This document shows positions 11,101 to 20,036 of a DNA stretch of 64,000 nt, in pieces. Origin of the DNA: Phytopythium helicoides (taxonomy: Eukaryota > Oomycota > Peronosporomycetes > Pythiales > Pythiaceae); contig JANFNE010000037.1 in the NCBI GenBank assembly GCA_024867545.1, forward strand, positions 1 through 64,000. The letters run 5' to 3'. Both the position numbers and the translations under genes were made by a program. Each line of letters begins with the position of its first letter. Within the stretch, counting starts at the first letter, position 1. Under the pieces are notes generated by a model. The model worked only from the letters and a program-made list of their open reading frames with translations. It was not told where the DNA came from and did no database searches.

Positions 11101-12277
11101 GAACTTGCACATAATCAACACAATCTTGATGCCAATCTCCTTCCCATTCTTCTCGTGGTACATCGTTTTCTGCGCGAAGTAGCGAGAGATCGTTGTGGTA
11201 CTCGTTCACTTCACAGAGTATAACAGCTCCACGAAGGAGCATCGAGACTCCGTTGAATTCAAATGCTATTGTGGACATTGAATCATCCAAGCGCTCCACC
11301 AGCGATAAAATCGGCTTCGGGGCAAGCATTAAATCTTCAGCTGATCCATACATGAGATTCAATCGTTTCACAAGGGATCGATAGATACACAGATGAGGGC
11401 GATCGCATGCAGCCGACTTTAGCTGTCTGACTTTGTCGCTTATGCTGAGTGAAGAAATACGTTCAACCGATGGTACTGTATCCTGTTCCTCCATCACATG
11501 CTGATGCACTTCTTGCTCCATTTCAGTCTCACTTTTCTGATCATCGTTCTTGTCAATACCTCCTGACACCGCAGCGGGAGCTGCTTGTGATGTCAAAATA
11601 CTCTCGTTACTTGTGGCTGTATCAGCCGCTTCCTTCTCTTCATCGTAATCGATATTGGCCGGAAACCAGACAGTTGGAGAAGAGGAAGGTCCAGACTTAG
11701 ACTCTGGGTCTGGGACTACCTCCTCTCCAACCTTTTGTCCTATTTGGCTGTGTTTCACTCGCAGAGTCGCCTCGGCTTCAATAGACTGGATCTGCATCGA
11801 CTGCTCCTCCTGATCAATTGCAAGCGAATCAAGGAACGCTGGTAGGTTGAATGCAACCTCGGTGCCGGCATCATCTCCCATGTTGATGCCTCCGCTGGCA
11901 TTGGCAAAGTCCTGAATAGCTGACCGGTACTTGTCAAGGCGCTGAGTGAGCTTACAGTCGCTACATGCACAATCGGACTTGTGCTCCAGAGCCACCTCGT
12001 CGACGCCACCCTGGTGATTTCCCTGGACAATGCAGTCCATGAGCTGGCGTCGCCAGTCATCTGACATATTGAGACGTAGCTGGTGAGCCATGACTCGCTC
12101 GACTGAAGTCATCCTCAGAGCCTTGGCGTTCACTTGAACGGAGAAGTCGTCCATTATGGCTTCAAATCGCTCATGAAGGCGCTGAAGTTTCGACATCTGC
12201 ACTGCTTCATCGGGTGACAGCAAGCCTTGTAGCCCGAGGAAGTCGCGCACCAAAGGCGCGACCTCCATGTTGGACAA
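5111..12277 (-). CDS. Giant protein with four degenerate TKL-type kinase domains and ankyrin repeats
   Basis: A single uninterrupted exon encodes 2388 aa. Order, with rough residues: an N-terminal helical region with a Cys pair (CACSDCK), pseudokinase 1 (about 445-640), pseudokinase 2 (about 860-1060), a coiled-coil-like spacer, five ankyrin repeats (about 1315-1490), kinase-like 3 (about 1505-1765) and kinase-like 4 (about 1980-2265). The catalytic signatures are damaged. Domain 1 has no HRD or DFG. Domain 2 reads HRALSCDA (catalytic Asp lost). Domain 3 keeps HGDLRCSN but has NFG for DFG. Domain 4 reads HGDLKGNS (catalytic-loop Asn lost) and EFS for DFG. Tails such as FESDIYSLGMCIVEA and ASDVYSLGMCILES are well kept. 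I infer a scaffold or regulatory role rather than strong catalysis. It is divergently paired with the kinase at 12431. Confidence 0.85.
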   Translation of the reverse strand: MSNMEVAPLVRDFLGLQGLLSPDEAVQMSKLQRLHERFEAIMDDFSVQVNAKALRMTSVERVMAHQLRLNMSDDWRRQLMDCIVQGNHQGGVDEVALEHKSDCACSDCKLTQRLDKYRSAIQDFANASGGINMGDDAGTEVAFNLPAFLDSLAIDQEEQSMQIQSIEAEATLRVKHSQIGQKVGEEVVPDPESKSGPSSSPTVWFPANIDYDEEKEAADTATSNESILTSQAAPAAVSGGIDKNDDQKSETEMEQEVHQHVMEEQDTVPSVERISSLSISDKVRQLKSAACDRPHLCIYRSLVKRLNLMYGSAEDLMLAPKPILSLVERLDDSMSTIAFEFNGVSMLLRGAVILCEVNEYHNDLSLLRAENDVPREEWEGDWHQDCVDYVQVLKDYVTTTSTDSPPPSQTDVSRIMSKYVNVLPKTVRAILAEFITKNFPAGDAAQSPTGWFISLFECRRQSTDTERAWWGDYKVQLRHTSDLSLEKRAKLHHLADLWSSLHHQHILRLFGASDSKSLLFVCEYFQQKTLAEFPRDSSSTSEELFTLLFQVSLALLSLEEQRVWCQTLSCADIVIDLNISQVKIDLLHVELSEDPSDGKSVELLKNLGEEVFVVWFTGSHSSTRLGSVVKRWRSLFVGEDQSAPSSNIQQTLSEVTCSIYMEMKQPERQPLNSLKSMLTEADTSTWELIESTLKGGDSRSPCLRYFRPVLARLNSAAVLSQESLSNVSIANRIADFFCLYANSKVPVQLALARYSIQVAVSLLEQLDDLLQSTQLINQSKLWKKPIEIWRNRLCKEWDGFIKNGSLQREIISCTDNDRLEALTLIHYELVTHSAVMSESECKLYYSAFSVISEVSGMCLVNVPSWFTPSYRIRRERSRDEGITINCSSFSNPSESSGWTPEEEIICRAGRWSTLHHRNVLSLLCASHVGHDPLMAFEGSDSLPSLREYLSSRKLKHSEIWQLLQEAAIGLAYLHKHQVVHRALSCDAILVCSEIVSRGANGSFQSDDRTNGQQLVTKSVVKLMTGNTNRVMVRVSASDTEDQEVKQLKDMMIDDIAALGKCVSESLQYQDDAFADRQVNSEFESKLIDRARTLYTAMMEQKEVTLTYMIAVSEELFEAWKSVEELGRSDLRVLHDRMVDLSNKDAEESSIGDMDHMFQQLMEIRTQGEESDRTNSLLDGLKHLHSQVISSQNANTQLKKRIVKLISSLHQVLVPAEDALIGRTSTPSTLKKAMNISRIYRHVDEAIKTFEEMEHTVEQQKVSDEQPNYDYQGSEQTMFPKMLLTPLDHKRKTYISAADNLTDKTDGPTGLIRAVAYAPLAVINNLVDCGADVNSTDKNGWTALMKAAHSGRWDVVRFLVEHDADVNASDNDGWTALMKAAHGGHLEVVRFLVEHDADVNASDNDGWTALMKAAHGGHLEVVRFLVEHDADVNASDNDGWTALMKAAHGGHLDVVWYLVEECGVDVNATIKNGKSAIRIATDRGHQDIVRFLTIYSQPTIAETKLPNSQLFSIPPSEIALTQLVETNTFGGEYLAKWLDADVVIKLFIPKAAHSSFEEEVRLWKQLRHPNVIKMYGACEAGPGLQFFVCEYADGGSLIEYVKSTPEETRMVWKYLYEAALGLEYLHERGLVHGDLRCSNILIGSDDLARLSNFGLGGAKSGASTKDWSFRWQAPELLVGKESSSFASDVYSLGMCILESITGEKPWGDLGTNILMKSEWTPETDINSWYAPKCLDGDARDLVWRMCCQDPTKRIKLQTVVYELERLALKESLRHSHSEPELEPLYTLDTFSFGEIKRQWRKVETCMKKSDSALYRQAFGELKPLYNHLLESKLGITLLTRFHTLLTEFRAVITMTQQQTLAIRLSSTRAVTNRIFAFRRRIQSLWVALGQPVRTDLTEIAQMDAQRRELFVSDVSDVHLLLRELESDDEKAVFLELLKREMIHQYTFAQLTVMKKALEALESKIGKENWVPEWFIPWYELIKNRHECLGAGSFGSVFRAKWLNSEVVVKQVRLSDSEDMLLSDLYSGGSISDVSVETSEEDPEELEKQAKKLADAMQMFLREVNIWFSISHPHILQLFGACHIGRPFFVCEYATNGNLDLYLRKHPDELWQKLYEAALGVQYLHARGIVHGDLKGNSIVVGSDTKAKLSEFSLSVIASDSREAQITGASHWAAPECFAADPQLTFESDIYSLGMCIVEAMRIVGGEEGSLPWRDYDDLVVRVMAKRGLLPPRPSHCSDAQWELVNRMCAFQPEERIKISTVVDELAKLASEQNDATMKSPSLGFVPYIVYKMKSTLSALRDSGSEVSKYFDLWDDLEKVYKNDANGFQNSNNSSSINMFCCLVKDAEKATLRLQEKKTDLMSSLETTMAVYALRRRVVKFVEAYPYLPY
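7931..8326 (-). repeat. 99-bp tandem units encoding ankyrin repeats
   Basis: Units begin at 7931, 8030, 8129 and 8228, an exact 99-bp period (33 codons, one ankyrin repeat). The first three are almost identical at DNA level, including synonymous sites. Each encodes the core DGWTALMKAAHGGHLEVV. The fourth (NGWTALMKAAHSGRWDVV) and the flanking repeats are more diverged. This points to recent unit duplication or homogenisation inside the gene. Confidence 0.9.
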
Positions 12278-12430
12278 GAGGCTAGCGAACTACAGCCCGA
12301 GAACGACGAAGTGGACGAGAAGCTCACCTGATCATTTCATCCGCTCAACTCTACCGACGGTAGCAAAAACGTGGGGTGGCGGTGGGTTCAACGGATCTTG
12401 ACCCATCCTCTCTGCTTCCCCAAATGATTC
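12278..12430. promoter_or_regulatory. Short divergent promoter region between two kinase-like genes
   Basis: Only 153 bp separate the two start codons (267 bp if the plus gene starts at 12545). The region must hold both transcription starts. It contains atcatttcatccgctc around 12331-12346, which loosely resembles the CTCATT core of the oomycete initiator, and duplicated atgattc words near 12424-12437. Co-regulation of the pair is inference. Confidence 0.4.
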
Positions 12431-15004
12431 ATGATTCATGAATGGAAGCAGCGCACTGGACGCTGGATGCACAACCTCGCAATTTTCATGCCTCAGTATC
12501 GATCTTCCCGCAGAGAGAGACTCAGGGCACTTGGCGTGGATGCGATGGCAACCGCCGAAGCAGAGCGAGCACGGAGAGTCGAGCCTTTTGTTCATCCAAA
12601 GGAGTTGACACAAGAAGAGCTTTATTCCCTTGATTATGAGGAAGCCGCGTGGCCTGAAGATTGCGAGTCGGCACTAGTGACGTACCGAGGGCGTCTGGTG
12701 GTTATGCACCCGATCAAACGCTTCGATGAAGACTACTCGACACACGTTTGGAGCGCCGTGAGGCGCTGGGCTGACACGACTCCGCACGAGAATGTCGCGG
12801 AGCTGGTCGCGTTCACGACTGATCCTGAATTCTCAAGTGTGATGCGTCCATACTTCGCTCGCGGGACTCTGCGAGACGTTCTGGTGGGCATGAAGTGCGC
12901 ACCTCGTGCAGTAGAACGAGGCAGGCGTCGAGCACAACTCACCCGATTGGGAACGATTTGGAGTTTGTTGAAAGGTGCAGCGGCTGGGCTAGCTGAGCTT
13001 CACAGGCAGGAAATGATCCATGGCAACTTGACCATGTCAAACATTGCAGTGGGAGATGATGGCCAAGCAAAACTCGTGGAAATGCGTGGTATTGTTGGCG
13101 GGAGCTGGCGATGGGAACTAGATGACTTGGAAACTGTGGTGCTGAAAGAAGGAAATATGAAGCTCAGTCAAGCTCGTTACCTTGCGCCAGAGTTGCGAAG
13201 CACATCTAGCAGCTCGACGCCTTTATTGTGTACGCTGGAATCCGACGTCTTTAGCCTGGGTCAATGCATGAAAGATGTCGTGAAAGCTGCTAACATCAGA
13301 AACGACATTGATCAAGGTTGTGGAAACTTGCTGAGACGCATGTGTGCTGCTGATCCAAATCTTCGACCTCTTGCTAGTGAAGTGGTTAGAGATCTCCCCA
13401 GTGCCTACGAGCTCCTGACAGCGATCGCGACGACGAGTCTAGAAATCGCTACAAAATCTGTTCGCAGCATTTTAGAACAAAGGAACAGCGAGCTGGAAGT
13501 CCTTGAGCTTACTCGACTTGAACGAATCATTACGAAGCTAAAAGAGGATCCCTCTCGTCACCAGCTCATGGCGTGGCTTGTAGCTGAGCTGGAACAGTTT
13601 CAAATACTGATTGACGCGCGAGTTGTGCAGCTCGAATGTGAGGCTAGATACAACCACTGTCATATTGTGCGAGCTCTTTCATGGAACTCTTGGCTTGAGC
13701 GATTACGGAGTTTCCACGATGCTATCACTGAGCTAGAATTGGAATGCAGAGGGTCAATTAGTTGCAATGATAACAAGGCACAAACCGACGGATTGATTGA
13801 GAATCGTGATGACTGGAACGAGATTTGGAACCAGCAGATAGAAGCTCAGTCCACCAGCTTTATCAATGCAATCAACATGGCTGAGGAGCTGTGGGAAAGA
13901 TATTTGGATGCGATTGTGACTTGTCGACATGAGTTTAGTTTCAGTAACAAGCAGCATTCAAAGCACGTCGCTGCTGCAGTGGAAAGCTTTGACAACCGTA
14001 TGTCTAATTGTAAGGATCAACTACCACCATGGTTCATACCATGGTATGACGTGCTTTTTCCGCGTACCCTCGATCCGCTGGGACAAGGTAGTTTCGGTCA
14101 AGCTTGGTTAGCCATATGGGACGACAATCACGTGGTTGTCAAGACCCTTCACAAGCTTAACTCACACAACACGGGCAACGATAGCCGACTGAATAGTATT
14201 AATTCTTCGAGTTATCTCAGCCAGGGTGCCTCGCTCCATGAGACTGTGGACACAAAAAGCAAGCGAGAACAATGTGTTCGTGAAGCAGACATCTGGAATC
14301 GCTTGCACTCGCCTCGGGTTGTCAAGCTTTTTAAGGCTAGCCACGTGACATCGCCGCAGTTTGTCTGCGAATATGCGGAGCTTGGTTCGCTCGACAAATA
14401 CTTACAAATGCGAAAAGAAAGCAAACGCCCTGTTTCTCACGAAGAATTGTGGTCATTGCTATACCAAGCCTGTCTAGGGCTGAGGTGTTTACACGAACAA
14501 GGTATATCACACGGTGACCTCAAGTGCGACAACATTCTGATCGGAAGTGATGGCACGGCAAAACTGTCCGATTTTGGTCTTTCTTACGAAGGTCGGCACT
14601 CTGAAGGTGCTACGGAGGAATTGCCTCCGAGTGCAAAAGGTGCTTATCAGTGGAAAGCACCAGAGAGATTGATTAACCCAAAAGGCAAATACACTGAGAA
14701 GCTGAAGTCACCACCAAGCGAGTGGATCAAGTCGGATGTCTATAGCATGGGGATGTGCTTTGTTGAGGCTGTGACAGGACAGACTCCATTTGCATACATG
14801 GGGAATAACTTCTCGAAGGAGGCAGTTGCTCTTAACAGAATTTTCCTCCGCTGCCCATTGAAGGAGTTGAACGAAGATAGTTGGGAGTGGAAGCTTATTT
14901 CGGACATGATATGCTATCGTCCTGGTGACCGTCTCTCAATCGAACTAGTTCTAGATCGCATTGAGAACAATGTGCCAAAATTGCATTCGTGTAGAATTCG
15001 ATAG
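12431..15004 (+). CDS. Two-domain TKL-type kinase: N-terminal pseudokinase plus complete C-terminal kinase
   Basis: This encodes 857 aa from ATG 12431; an in-frame ATG at 12545 (MATAEAERARR) would give 819 aa and may be the true start. The N-terminal kinase-like domain (about 75-330) has HGNLTMSN in place of HRD and no DFG. A helical spacer follows. The C-terminal domain (about 545-850) has a glycine loop LGQGSFGQAW, the beta3 Lys in HVVVKTL (residue 571), HGDLKCDNIL, and an intact DFG (Asp 714 in LSDFGLSY). It also has KAPERL and a helix-F segment IKSDVYSMGMCFVEA. All key catalytic residues are present, so it should be an active Ser/Thr (TKL) kinase. It resembles domains 3 and 4 of the divergent 2388-residue neighbour, suggesting shared ancestry and possibly joint function. 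Confidence 0.85.
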   Translation: MIHEWKQRTGRWMHNLAIFMPQYRSSRRERLRALGVDAMATAEAERARRVEPFVHPKELTQEELYSLDYEEAAWPEDCESALVTYRGRLVVMHPIKRFDEDYSTHVWSAVRRWADTTPHENVAELVAFTTDPEFSSVMRPYFARGTLRDVLVGMKCAPRAVERGRRRAQLTRLGTIWSLLKGAAAGLAELHRQEMIHGNLTMSNIAVGDDGQAKLVEMRGIVGGSWRWELDDLETVVLKEGNMKLSQARYLAPELRSTSSSSTPLLCTLESDVFSLGQCMKDVVKAANIRNDIDQGCGNLLRRMCAADPNLRPLASEVVRDLPSAYELLTAIATTSLEIATKSVRSILEQRNSELEVLELTRLERIITKLKEDPSRHQLMAWLVAELEQFQILIDARVVQLECEARYNHCHIVRALSWNSWLERLRSFHDAITELELECRGSISCNDNKAQTDGLIENRDDWNEIWNQQIEAQSTSFINAINMAEELWERYLDAIVTCRHEFSFSNKQHSKHVAAAVESFDNRMSNCKDQLPPWFIPWYDVLFPRTLDPLGQGSFGQAWLAIWDDNHVVVKTLHKLNSHNTGNDSRLNSINSSSYLSQGASLHETVDTKSKREQCVREADIWNRLHSPRVVKLFKASHVTSPQFVCEYAELGSLDKYLQMRKESKRPVSHEELWSLLYQACLGLRCLHEQGISHGDLKCDNILIGSDGTAKLSDFGLSYEGRHSEGATEELPPSAKGAYQWKAPERLINPKGKYTEKLKSPPSEWIKSDVYSMGMCFVEAVTGQTPFAYMGNNFSKEAVALNRIFLRCPLKELNEDSWEWKLISDMICYRPGDRLSIELVLDRIENNVPKLHSCRIR

Positions 15005-15277
15005 TCTACTAGAAAGATAACTCTAATCGATCGGGTTTGCTGAATAGTTTGCTTTTATGAATTATGAGTTCTTTACCTTGCTGACTCACCATCATGTTAT
15101 CAGCAAAAAGCAACGGCGTGCTAGTATTATTATTTTTACTTTGAGATAAGCGTTCTGATGGAAACAGTTCGTCCTAACTAAACTACCTGTAGCAACTGGA
15201 ATGAGAGTGTGCTGCTGTAAAGACTTTTATCTTGGCTACATTCTCAGTTTTGTATTTGTTGTTTGTACCTCAATAGT

Positions 15278-18244
15278 TCACCTTGCTGACTGACAACGCA
15301 GACTGCAACCACTTCGACGCTGGTCTCGGTCCGCTACAAGATCTTGCATGATCCGATGCTTGTATTCGTTCCAGGATGCATCACGCTTCGCTTGTTCAAT
15401 GAGATCGCTGGTCTTCTGACTACTGCAAACGAATCCCGTTGGCTTCTCTGTCGATGCTGTGGTTACTTTCGTTGGTGGCACCAGTGCAGATGAGCTTTCT
15501 TCCGTCGATATCAATTGTTGAATCTGTCGATGGAGAACAGTTCTACTGGACTCAGACAGTGATTCAGTCAAGTCATGGGCCGAGAAGAATAGAACCTCAC
15601 TAGATACTCGTGTCACCAGCGCCGACTTTGCACACGACACCCCACGAGCTCTTTCGCCAGCGCGCTTGTACGGGATCCAGGAAGACGAAGCGCAAAAGAA
15701 CTCACCGCGACGAACTGTTTTAGCTACGATGCGTTGCTCTGTAGTTGCAATATTTCGTTTTGATTCTCTGGTAGTCGCTGGCTTGGAAGACAGGCGAGCG
15801 AGTGCACTGACTCGATCGCTCACAAACTCACTCGGCAGAAACCCATGGAAAACGCGACTGGTCTCAATGAATCCTAGCGGATCGTCTGCATGCTCGAGCT
15901 GAGTGAAAAACTCCAATGCGCTGCGTTCCTGCTCGTGACACTGGCCATTGAGCGTCCCAGACAGGCTAAATGTGATGGAGAGATCAGGTGGTAGTGGTAG
16001 TCCCGACGGATTGAGCTGACATAATTCGCCCTCCTTGACGATCAACAGACCGTCGACAAACTGCCCTTCACTGCACAGTACCTTCGATCCGACGACCTTG
16101 ATGGGTCTCGCCTGTACAAGCAGAGTGAAAATCCTATCTTGAACTTATTGAGTATTTAGTTTTTCCGTACCCGCAGAGCAAGTTGGTCAATCTCACTAGG
16201 ACTAAGTGGCTCCAATAGCGACGTCATGCGCAAAAACCGACTGATGGTTGATTTCTGTGGTACCAAGTACGATTAGCTATTGCTTTTCATAAATCAATGA
16301 CCTCTTTGTACCTCGACTTCTCGTTGTGCTTTTTCTATTAGATGTAAATCACGCCACGATAACGCAAGTAGAGTTGCCCTTGATGTTGCTATTACACTAT
16401 ACGACCTGTAGATTCAGCGTCTGTCATTATGAATTGCAGTATAAACCGATGGCATCTGTGAAAGCCAACCTTTCTGAACCTGATAATCGTCCATGGTTTC
16501 CGAAGACAGACCCAGCGCCAAGATCACAGAGATGCATCTGGGTTTGCTGCCACGCATCGGTTACAGTTTGAAGCTGCACTACAGAATCATGTTCTGGCTT
16601 GTTGATCTCATTGTCAATGCAGGAGCTTTCCCAAGATTCGTGAGGGGCATTGTTACCTACTTGTGAACTGATATCTTGCTGGTTGTTTTCACGTTCGCAA
16701 AGTGGTACAACACGTGTGATACAGGCCGATACGCGTCCATCACACACGATATAGGTGCTCCGATTCCCATGACCGTGCTGAAAGTACACAGCCTGCCCAG
16801 GAAAAAGCTGGAGAGATTTCACCGAACGGGCTAAACGTAGGCACACTTCATGGTGAAGTGTAGCACAAAACTGAACGCGCGCCTGTAAGTAGTCGGTAAG
16901 AAAAACTAGGTCGTCTTCAGTTCGCAAGAGTGGTAACTTGGACGAAACCTGCACCATTTTCTCACGCGTCCACTGTTCGTATGGATCAGAGCTCTCTAGA
17001 AATCCGTGGGAGGCAATGGTTCGTTCTACCCCAGAGTATTCTCGTCTTGGGCTGATGCAGCAACGCGTAGAATCTTCTAGCGCAGCCATTTTTTCAATTG
17101 TTTTTTGTTCAGTACGTCTCGTTGATGTGGAAACAGTTCGATTTAGATCCTTTTGCCTCGACTGGACAGATTGACCTCTGTCACGACTCACAATGCTTCG
17201 TCGACAGAAATTCGCTGACCCATCTTCCCGTAGCCGTACGTAATCTTGGGCTGCCCTCTCGAACTCACCGTTCTTGCGGTAGGCAGCACCTCTTTGGCGG
17301 TAGAAAGCTAGCAGATATGACGTAGATAGCGTGTGTCCGTGTTGTATCGCGCTCGTGAAGCAAGCGATTGCATCTTTCATTGCACCCATGCGCATGTGAA
17401 TGTTTCCCATGTTGTAATACACAAACGGGTTCTCTTGATCTGCTTTCGCCGCACGGAGATACGTTTGCAGCGCATTGCCAAGCCGTCCAACACGCTCGTA
17501 GCATACAGCCAAGTAAAAGAACGACTCGGTATTCTGGTCGCTTGCGGTGAGCTCAAGAAGTTTTTCAAAGTGCTGGATCGCGAGATGATAATCGCCTCGG
17601 GCTCGCGCTTGAAACGCTCGAGCCCGGTGCTGCTCGCGAAGGTTACTAGCTGTTGATGTTGTGGCGCGAGTCTGCGGTAGCAAAGAGTCGATACGGAGCT
17701 CTACCCCGCGACCTAGCAACGGGTCAACGTACTCCTCCTGTTCTGCCTCCCTCTGAGCAGATTCCTGCACTACTCGAACGAACTCGGGTGGCATTTTCCC
17801 GGCAAGGCTTTGATCAGCGCTGCTATGAACCTCTCTCCGAGTTCTGCTGGTGTGTGGACGACGCGGGAGGCTTGGTTTCAAAGGAGCAGTTGGGTCATTC
17901 CTCGCAGACGTAGGCTTCGCTCGAGCAGTTGCTGGACGACGGAAGGTGCAAGACGGGGGTGCGTCTGGATCTGGCTTGCTCGGCAAGAAGACCCAGTGGC
18001 GCACTGACGTCCCAACTTGACGGTGGCTCGTAGGCGGCCGAGGAGCGGTCAGTGGTCGAGTGCACGTAGAACTGCTGCTGCTCGGGCGACCAAGTGCAGG
18101 TCCAAGCATCCTTCCTTGTTCGTTGCTCCCTCGCCGCCGACTTCGTGTACTGCCAAAGCTCTGTGTTGGGCTATTTGCGTGCTCTTGGACAGCTAAAAGT
18201 GCTCGACCCTGAGCCATTTCCACACCAGCCTGCTTCATTGACAA
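15278..18244 (-). CDS. TPR and cyclic-nucleotide-binding domain protein, four exons
   Basis: Exons 16470-18244, 16312-16405, 16171-16254 and 15278-16111 are joined by GT-AG introns of 64, 57 and 59 bp, giving about 928 aa. The N-terminus (1-180) is Ser/Arg/Pro-rich and disordered. TPR units follow at about 205-345 (HLAIQHFEKLLEL, NALQTYLRAAKADQENPFV, KDAIACFTSAIQHG). The first cyclic-nucleotide-binding domain spans about 445-625: LQLFPGQAVYFQHG, STYIVCDGRVSACI, an inserted loop, LGAGSVFGN, then across the first intron GSERSYSVIATSRATLLAL. The phase join at that intron restores the fold exactly. A second, apparently incomplete domain starts RFLRMTSLLEPLS and reads VLCSEGQFVDGLLIVKEGEL. Whether it binds cAMP or cGMP is not visible, because the usual FGE...R cassette reads FGN...R. 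Confidence 0.82.
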
Positions 18245-18614
18245 CCGTATGCCTCCATCTCCGCCACGTTAATATCTTGGCGTGACTGAAGATCCGTTCG
18301 CCATCGGAAGTGCGTGGCACCAAAGTGATCGCCAGCCACTCGAGTCCGCTGGATACTGCAGTCGCGTCTCCAGCAAAAAAGCAGTCGCATCACCACCCAA
18401 TGTCATCTACCTGAGACCGTCCAATGACGTACAAGCGGCGACATGGATACAGCGCTCGCGGTGCCTTCGGGTTAGTCGAATGAAAATCCAGCTGTCGTCT
18501 GAACATCATCACCCCATCCATGCCATACAATCCCCGACCTCCTCCCTCTTCCGAAAATCCGCATTCCCGCTTTTTCGCTGTCCTCACCAAGCCACCCCCA
18601 AGAGAAAAACAACA
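18245..18614. promoter_or_regulatory. Divergent upstream region of the TPR/CNB gene and the beta-trefoil-like gene
   Basis: The 370 bp between the two start codons stay open in the plus frame from 18282. I treat that as 5' leader, because the paralogue at 20036 starts with the same MDDLPF seen at 18615. The part just upstream of 18615 is pyrimidine-rich (cctcctccctcttcc around 18538), typical of a transcription start region. Confidence 0.4.
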
Positions 18615-19187
18615 ATGGACGATCTCCCGTTCGATGTCCCCGTGCTGCTGCGCTCCCACGCGGGCTCGGACCTCGAGAACCTCTACGGCATGGACTTTGC
18701 TCGCTGCAGATCTGGTGGCAGCCAGGGAGCGCTCGGCAGCGTCGTGCTGCGGCGCGTGGACGGCAACCGCGTGGCCATCCAGAGCCTGCGCAACCAGCGG
18801 TACCTCGAGGTGGACGCGTCGGGCGACTGCCGCTTCGTGGCGCTGGGCGACGCGCTGCTGCAGGACAAGCACCAGTTCGACGTCGAGGTGCACGTGATCC
18901 GCAAGACGCCCAACCACCTCTTCTTTGTCTCGCGCGCCACGGGAAAGCTGCTGCGCTGCGACGACTGGGGGTTTGTGCGCTGCGAGGACTTTGACAGGGG
19001 AGTCACCGAGGCTTGGAGCATCCTCGACGCGGGCGTCACGGGCGCTACAGGGTTCCACGAGCACGGCACGGACGAGCAGAACAGGCGCAGATACATCTTT
19101 GAGCTCGCCAAGGCCGGACGCTCCGCCAAGGAAATCGAGGAAGTCATGGAGCTCATGTATCCCAACGGCAAGTACCTAGTCATGTAA
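18615..19187 (+). CDS. Small beta-trefoil-like (fascin-type) protein, copy 1
   Basis: This encodes 190 aa starting MDDLPFDVPVLLRSH. The core pattern VAIQSLRNQRYLEVDASGDCRFV followed by LFFVSRATGKLLRCDD resembles one or two beta-trefoil repeats of the fascin/actin-crosslinking type (hydrophobic-x-x-NxRYLxV...G). This is a fold-level inference only. The C-terminus carries a conserved helix, ELAKAGRSAKEIEEVMELMYP. A paralogue lies tail to tail at 19401-20036 (-) and a truncated third copy at 20382-20759 (+). The start is chosen from conservation with the paralogue. Confidence 0.72.
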   Translation: MDDLPFDVPVLLRSHAGSDLENLYGMDFARCRSGGSQGALGSVVLRRVDGNRVAIQSLRNQRYLEVDASGDCRFVALGDALLQDKHQFDVEVHVIRKTPNHLFFVSRATGKLLRCDDWGFVRCEDFDRGVTEAWSILDAGVTGATGFHEHGTDEQNRRRYIFELAKAGRSAKEIEEVMELMYPNGKYLVM

Positions 19188-19400
19188 ATACCAGCGAGCG
19201 CGCGCATCAACACCGCGAGCTATGTTTTTTGTTGTCACCCTAGTAGCAAAGTGCAGAGTCTACTACCGCAGCGAACGAAATGAAATCGCTTGAAAGACGC
19301 CCCACCGCCTTCGACACACTCGTCAATAGTCAACACTACTCCAGCTCTCCTCACTCCGACGTCGTCATTTTCCACAGCCTCATGGTCTCCCGAGTCGACT

Positions 19401-20036
19401 CTAGATCAACTTCTTCGGGACGACCTTCTCGGGAACAGAGGCACTGCTCGATTCGCTTGGGTAGATGATCTCAAGCAGTTTGCGAATTTCGTCGGCCGAG
19501 TTCTTCTGTTCCACGAGGAACTTGATCCATCCCAGTCGAGTCTTCGGGACGTCGCTGTCAACCGGCTCAGTCGCTGGATCCTCCGTGGCGCAACAGCAAG
19601 GCGCAACATCGAGCTCCACAATGGCCCACGACTCCCACTCGAGTCGGTTCGTGTTTTCGCATCGCACCGAGCCGCTTGAATGCGCTTGGAGGACGGTCCC
19701 CTTGGAGCGCGAGATGAAGAAGAGGTGGTTTGGTGACTTGGAGATCACTCGCATCTCAACGAAGAACTTGCACTTGTCTGGCAGCGATTTGATCGCCTCC
19801 TTTACAAAACGACAATCCCCAGAGTCGTCAACAGCGAGGAAGCGGCCGTTCCGGTACGTCTGGATAGCGACGCTGTTATCGTCGATGCGATGCAAGATCA
19901 CACTTGCGTACAGTGCACCGGAGACCTTCGTCGCATTGGCGGTGCACTGCGCCTTGTCCAGACCGTGGGGGTTGTGCAAGTCCGTGCCGTGGAACGAGTG
20001 CAGCAGGACTGGCTTGCCAAAAGGAAGATCGTCCAT
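19401..20036 (-). CDS. Small beta-trefoil-like (fascin-type) protein, copy 2
   Basis: This encodes 211 aa and is a paralogue of the gene at 18615. It shares the opening MDDLPFGKPVLLHSF, the core VAIQTYRNGRFLAVDDSGDCRFV, the strand pair NHLFFISRSKGTVLQ, and the C-terminal helix IKFLVEQKNSADEIRKLLEIIYP. A Cys cluster (CCCA) and a short acidic linker sit before the helix, and the C-terminus is extended by a Ser/Lys-rich tail. It is oriented tail to tail with copy 1, 213 bp away. Role unknown. Confidence 0.75.
   Translation of the reverse strand: MDDLPFGKPVLLHSFHGTDLHNPHGLDKAQCTANATKVSGALYASVILHRIDDNSVAIQTYRNGRFLAVDDSGDCRFVKEAIKSLPDKCKFFVEMRVISKSPNHLFFISRSKGTVLQAHSSGSVRCENTNRLEWESWAIVELDVAPCCCATEDPATEPVDSDVPKTRLGWIKFLVEQKNSADEIRKLLEIIYPSESSSASVPEKVVPKKLI

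Noticed and set aside
18282..18614. N-terminal 111-residue extension of the first beta-trefoil-like protein
   Set aside because: Not present in the paralogue, which starts with the same MDDLPF; the DNA looks like a promoter leader.
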